From positions 7,331,001 through 7,395,000 of the forward strand of contig CM034398.1 in assembly GCA_019925095.2 (NCBI GenBank): a stretch of 64,000 bases of DNA. Direction: 5' to 3'. A program made the translations under genes and the position numbers. The stretch comes from Dendrolimus kikuchii. Lineage: Eukaryota; Arthropoda; Insecta; Lepidoptera; Lasiocampidae. How positions within the stretch are numbered: position 1 is the first letter of the stretch; each line of letters starts with the position of its first letter. Below, in pieces: positions 63,860 to 64,000 of this stretch. A model generated the notes under the pieces. The model worked only from the letters and a program-made list of their open reading frames with translations, had not been told where the DNA came from and made no database searches.

Positions 63860-64000
63860 TGCAAGAAAACCAAGGGTACTGACATAGCTTGTAAAATTAG
63901 TAAGCTGAAGTGGTAGTGGGCCAATCCAATAAGTGCGGAATACTCCAGAAGTCGAGACCCTATCTTGGCAAATATTGTTAGCCCCTCCAGCCGAGTAGAC
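63860..64000 (+). mobile_element. family D RTE 3' end, copy 4 (cut by window edge)
   Basis: CCAAGGGTACTGACATAGCT, TGTAAAATTAGTAAGCTGAA and CCCCTCCAGCCGAGTAGAC follow the family D order; continues beyond the window. Confidence 0.65.

Noticed and set aside
1..64000. CRISPR arrays, operons, ribosome binding sites, rRNA
   Set aside because: No regularly spaced short repeats with unique spacers, no prokaryote-like gene packing and no rRNA words were seen; the window is eukaryotic.

Overview
This is eukaryotic, A+T-rich nuclear DNA with no bacterial-style gene organisation. It is almost certainly from a moth or butterfly. The reasons are the dispersed repeat families I recognise (tRNA-derived SINEs ending in the CCCAGCAGTGGGA block, RTE-type retrotransposon ends, the CTTCGTCCGCGTGG repeat, and LINE tails with the GATAAGGCCGCC block) and the base composition. 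I could not compare it with any database, so the species and the order-level call remain inference.

I found no convincing host gene. Nearly all alignable content is transposable-element debris. Family names used below are mine. Family A: RTE-like non-LTR retrotransposon with a TATG tail, nine copies at about 3.7, 11.3, 22.2, 22.8, 27.5, 40.3, 50.2, 52.8 and 58.8 kb. Family B: older RTE relative (2.7, 32.1, 47.4 kb). Family C: another RTE relic (47.0, 60.6 kb). Family D: BovB-like RTE ends (7.1, 15.6, 47.9, 63.9 kb). Family E: CR1/Jockey-like LINE ends (3.1, 18.1, 30.0, 31.0, 34.9, 44.4 kb). Family F: LINE 3' ends (17.8, 26.3, 42.5, 44.1, 45.7, 54.8, 55.2, 59.0 kb). Family G: C-terminal piece of a reverse-transcriptase element (6.0, 11.1, 25.5, 42.9 kb). 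Family H: another LINE (52.7-53.7 kb). SINE-J: about 320 bp, seven copies. SINE-S and SINE-T: tRNA-derived SINEs. There are also three solo LTRs of one family and several MITEs (Harbinger-like at 57.9 kb, hAT-like at 29.2 kb, and a 170-bp family at 43.4, 46.4 and 48.4 kb).

Layout. 0-5 kb: degenerate repeats, LINE relics, a 3 x 71-bp tandem array and a 71-bp family A insertion. 5-14 kb: AT-rich DNA with scattered SINE-J, family D, a family G relic split by a family A insertion, and a perfect 30-bp-arm hairpin. 14-24 kb: solo LTR, a family D insertion with a 14-bp target duplication, LINE relics, and two family A copies 470 bp apart. 24-32 kb: a 156-codon unexplained open frame, a tail-to-tail SINE-T pair, the longest family A copy (intact reverse-transcriptase frame), a hAT MITE and a CR1/Jockey LINE end. 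32-42 kb: sparse, except for a possible coding exon at 35.3-35.6 kb and a compound repeat at 39.9-40.7 kb. 42-50 kb: nested LINE/SINE and three MITEs. 50-64 kb: two more solo LTRs, a family A copy nested in a LINE, microsatellites, a Harbinger MITE and further LINE ends.

The clearest story is insertion history. Family A copies carry target-site duplications of 7-13 bp, are all anchored at the same 3' end and are truncated at different 5' points. At least four landed inside older repeats whose unbroken relatives can be seen elsewhere in the window. I did not find a new functional system. The non-transposon items most worth checking are the candidate exon at 35.3 kb and the 156-codon frame at 24.0 kb.
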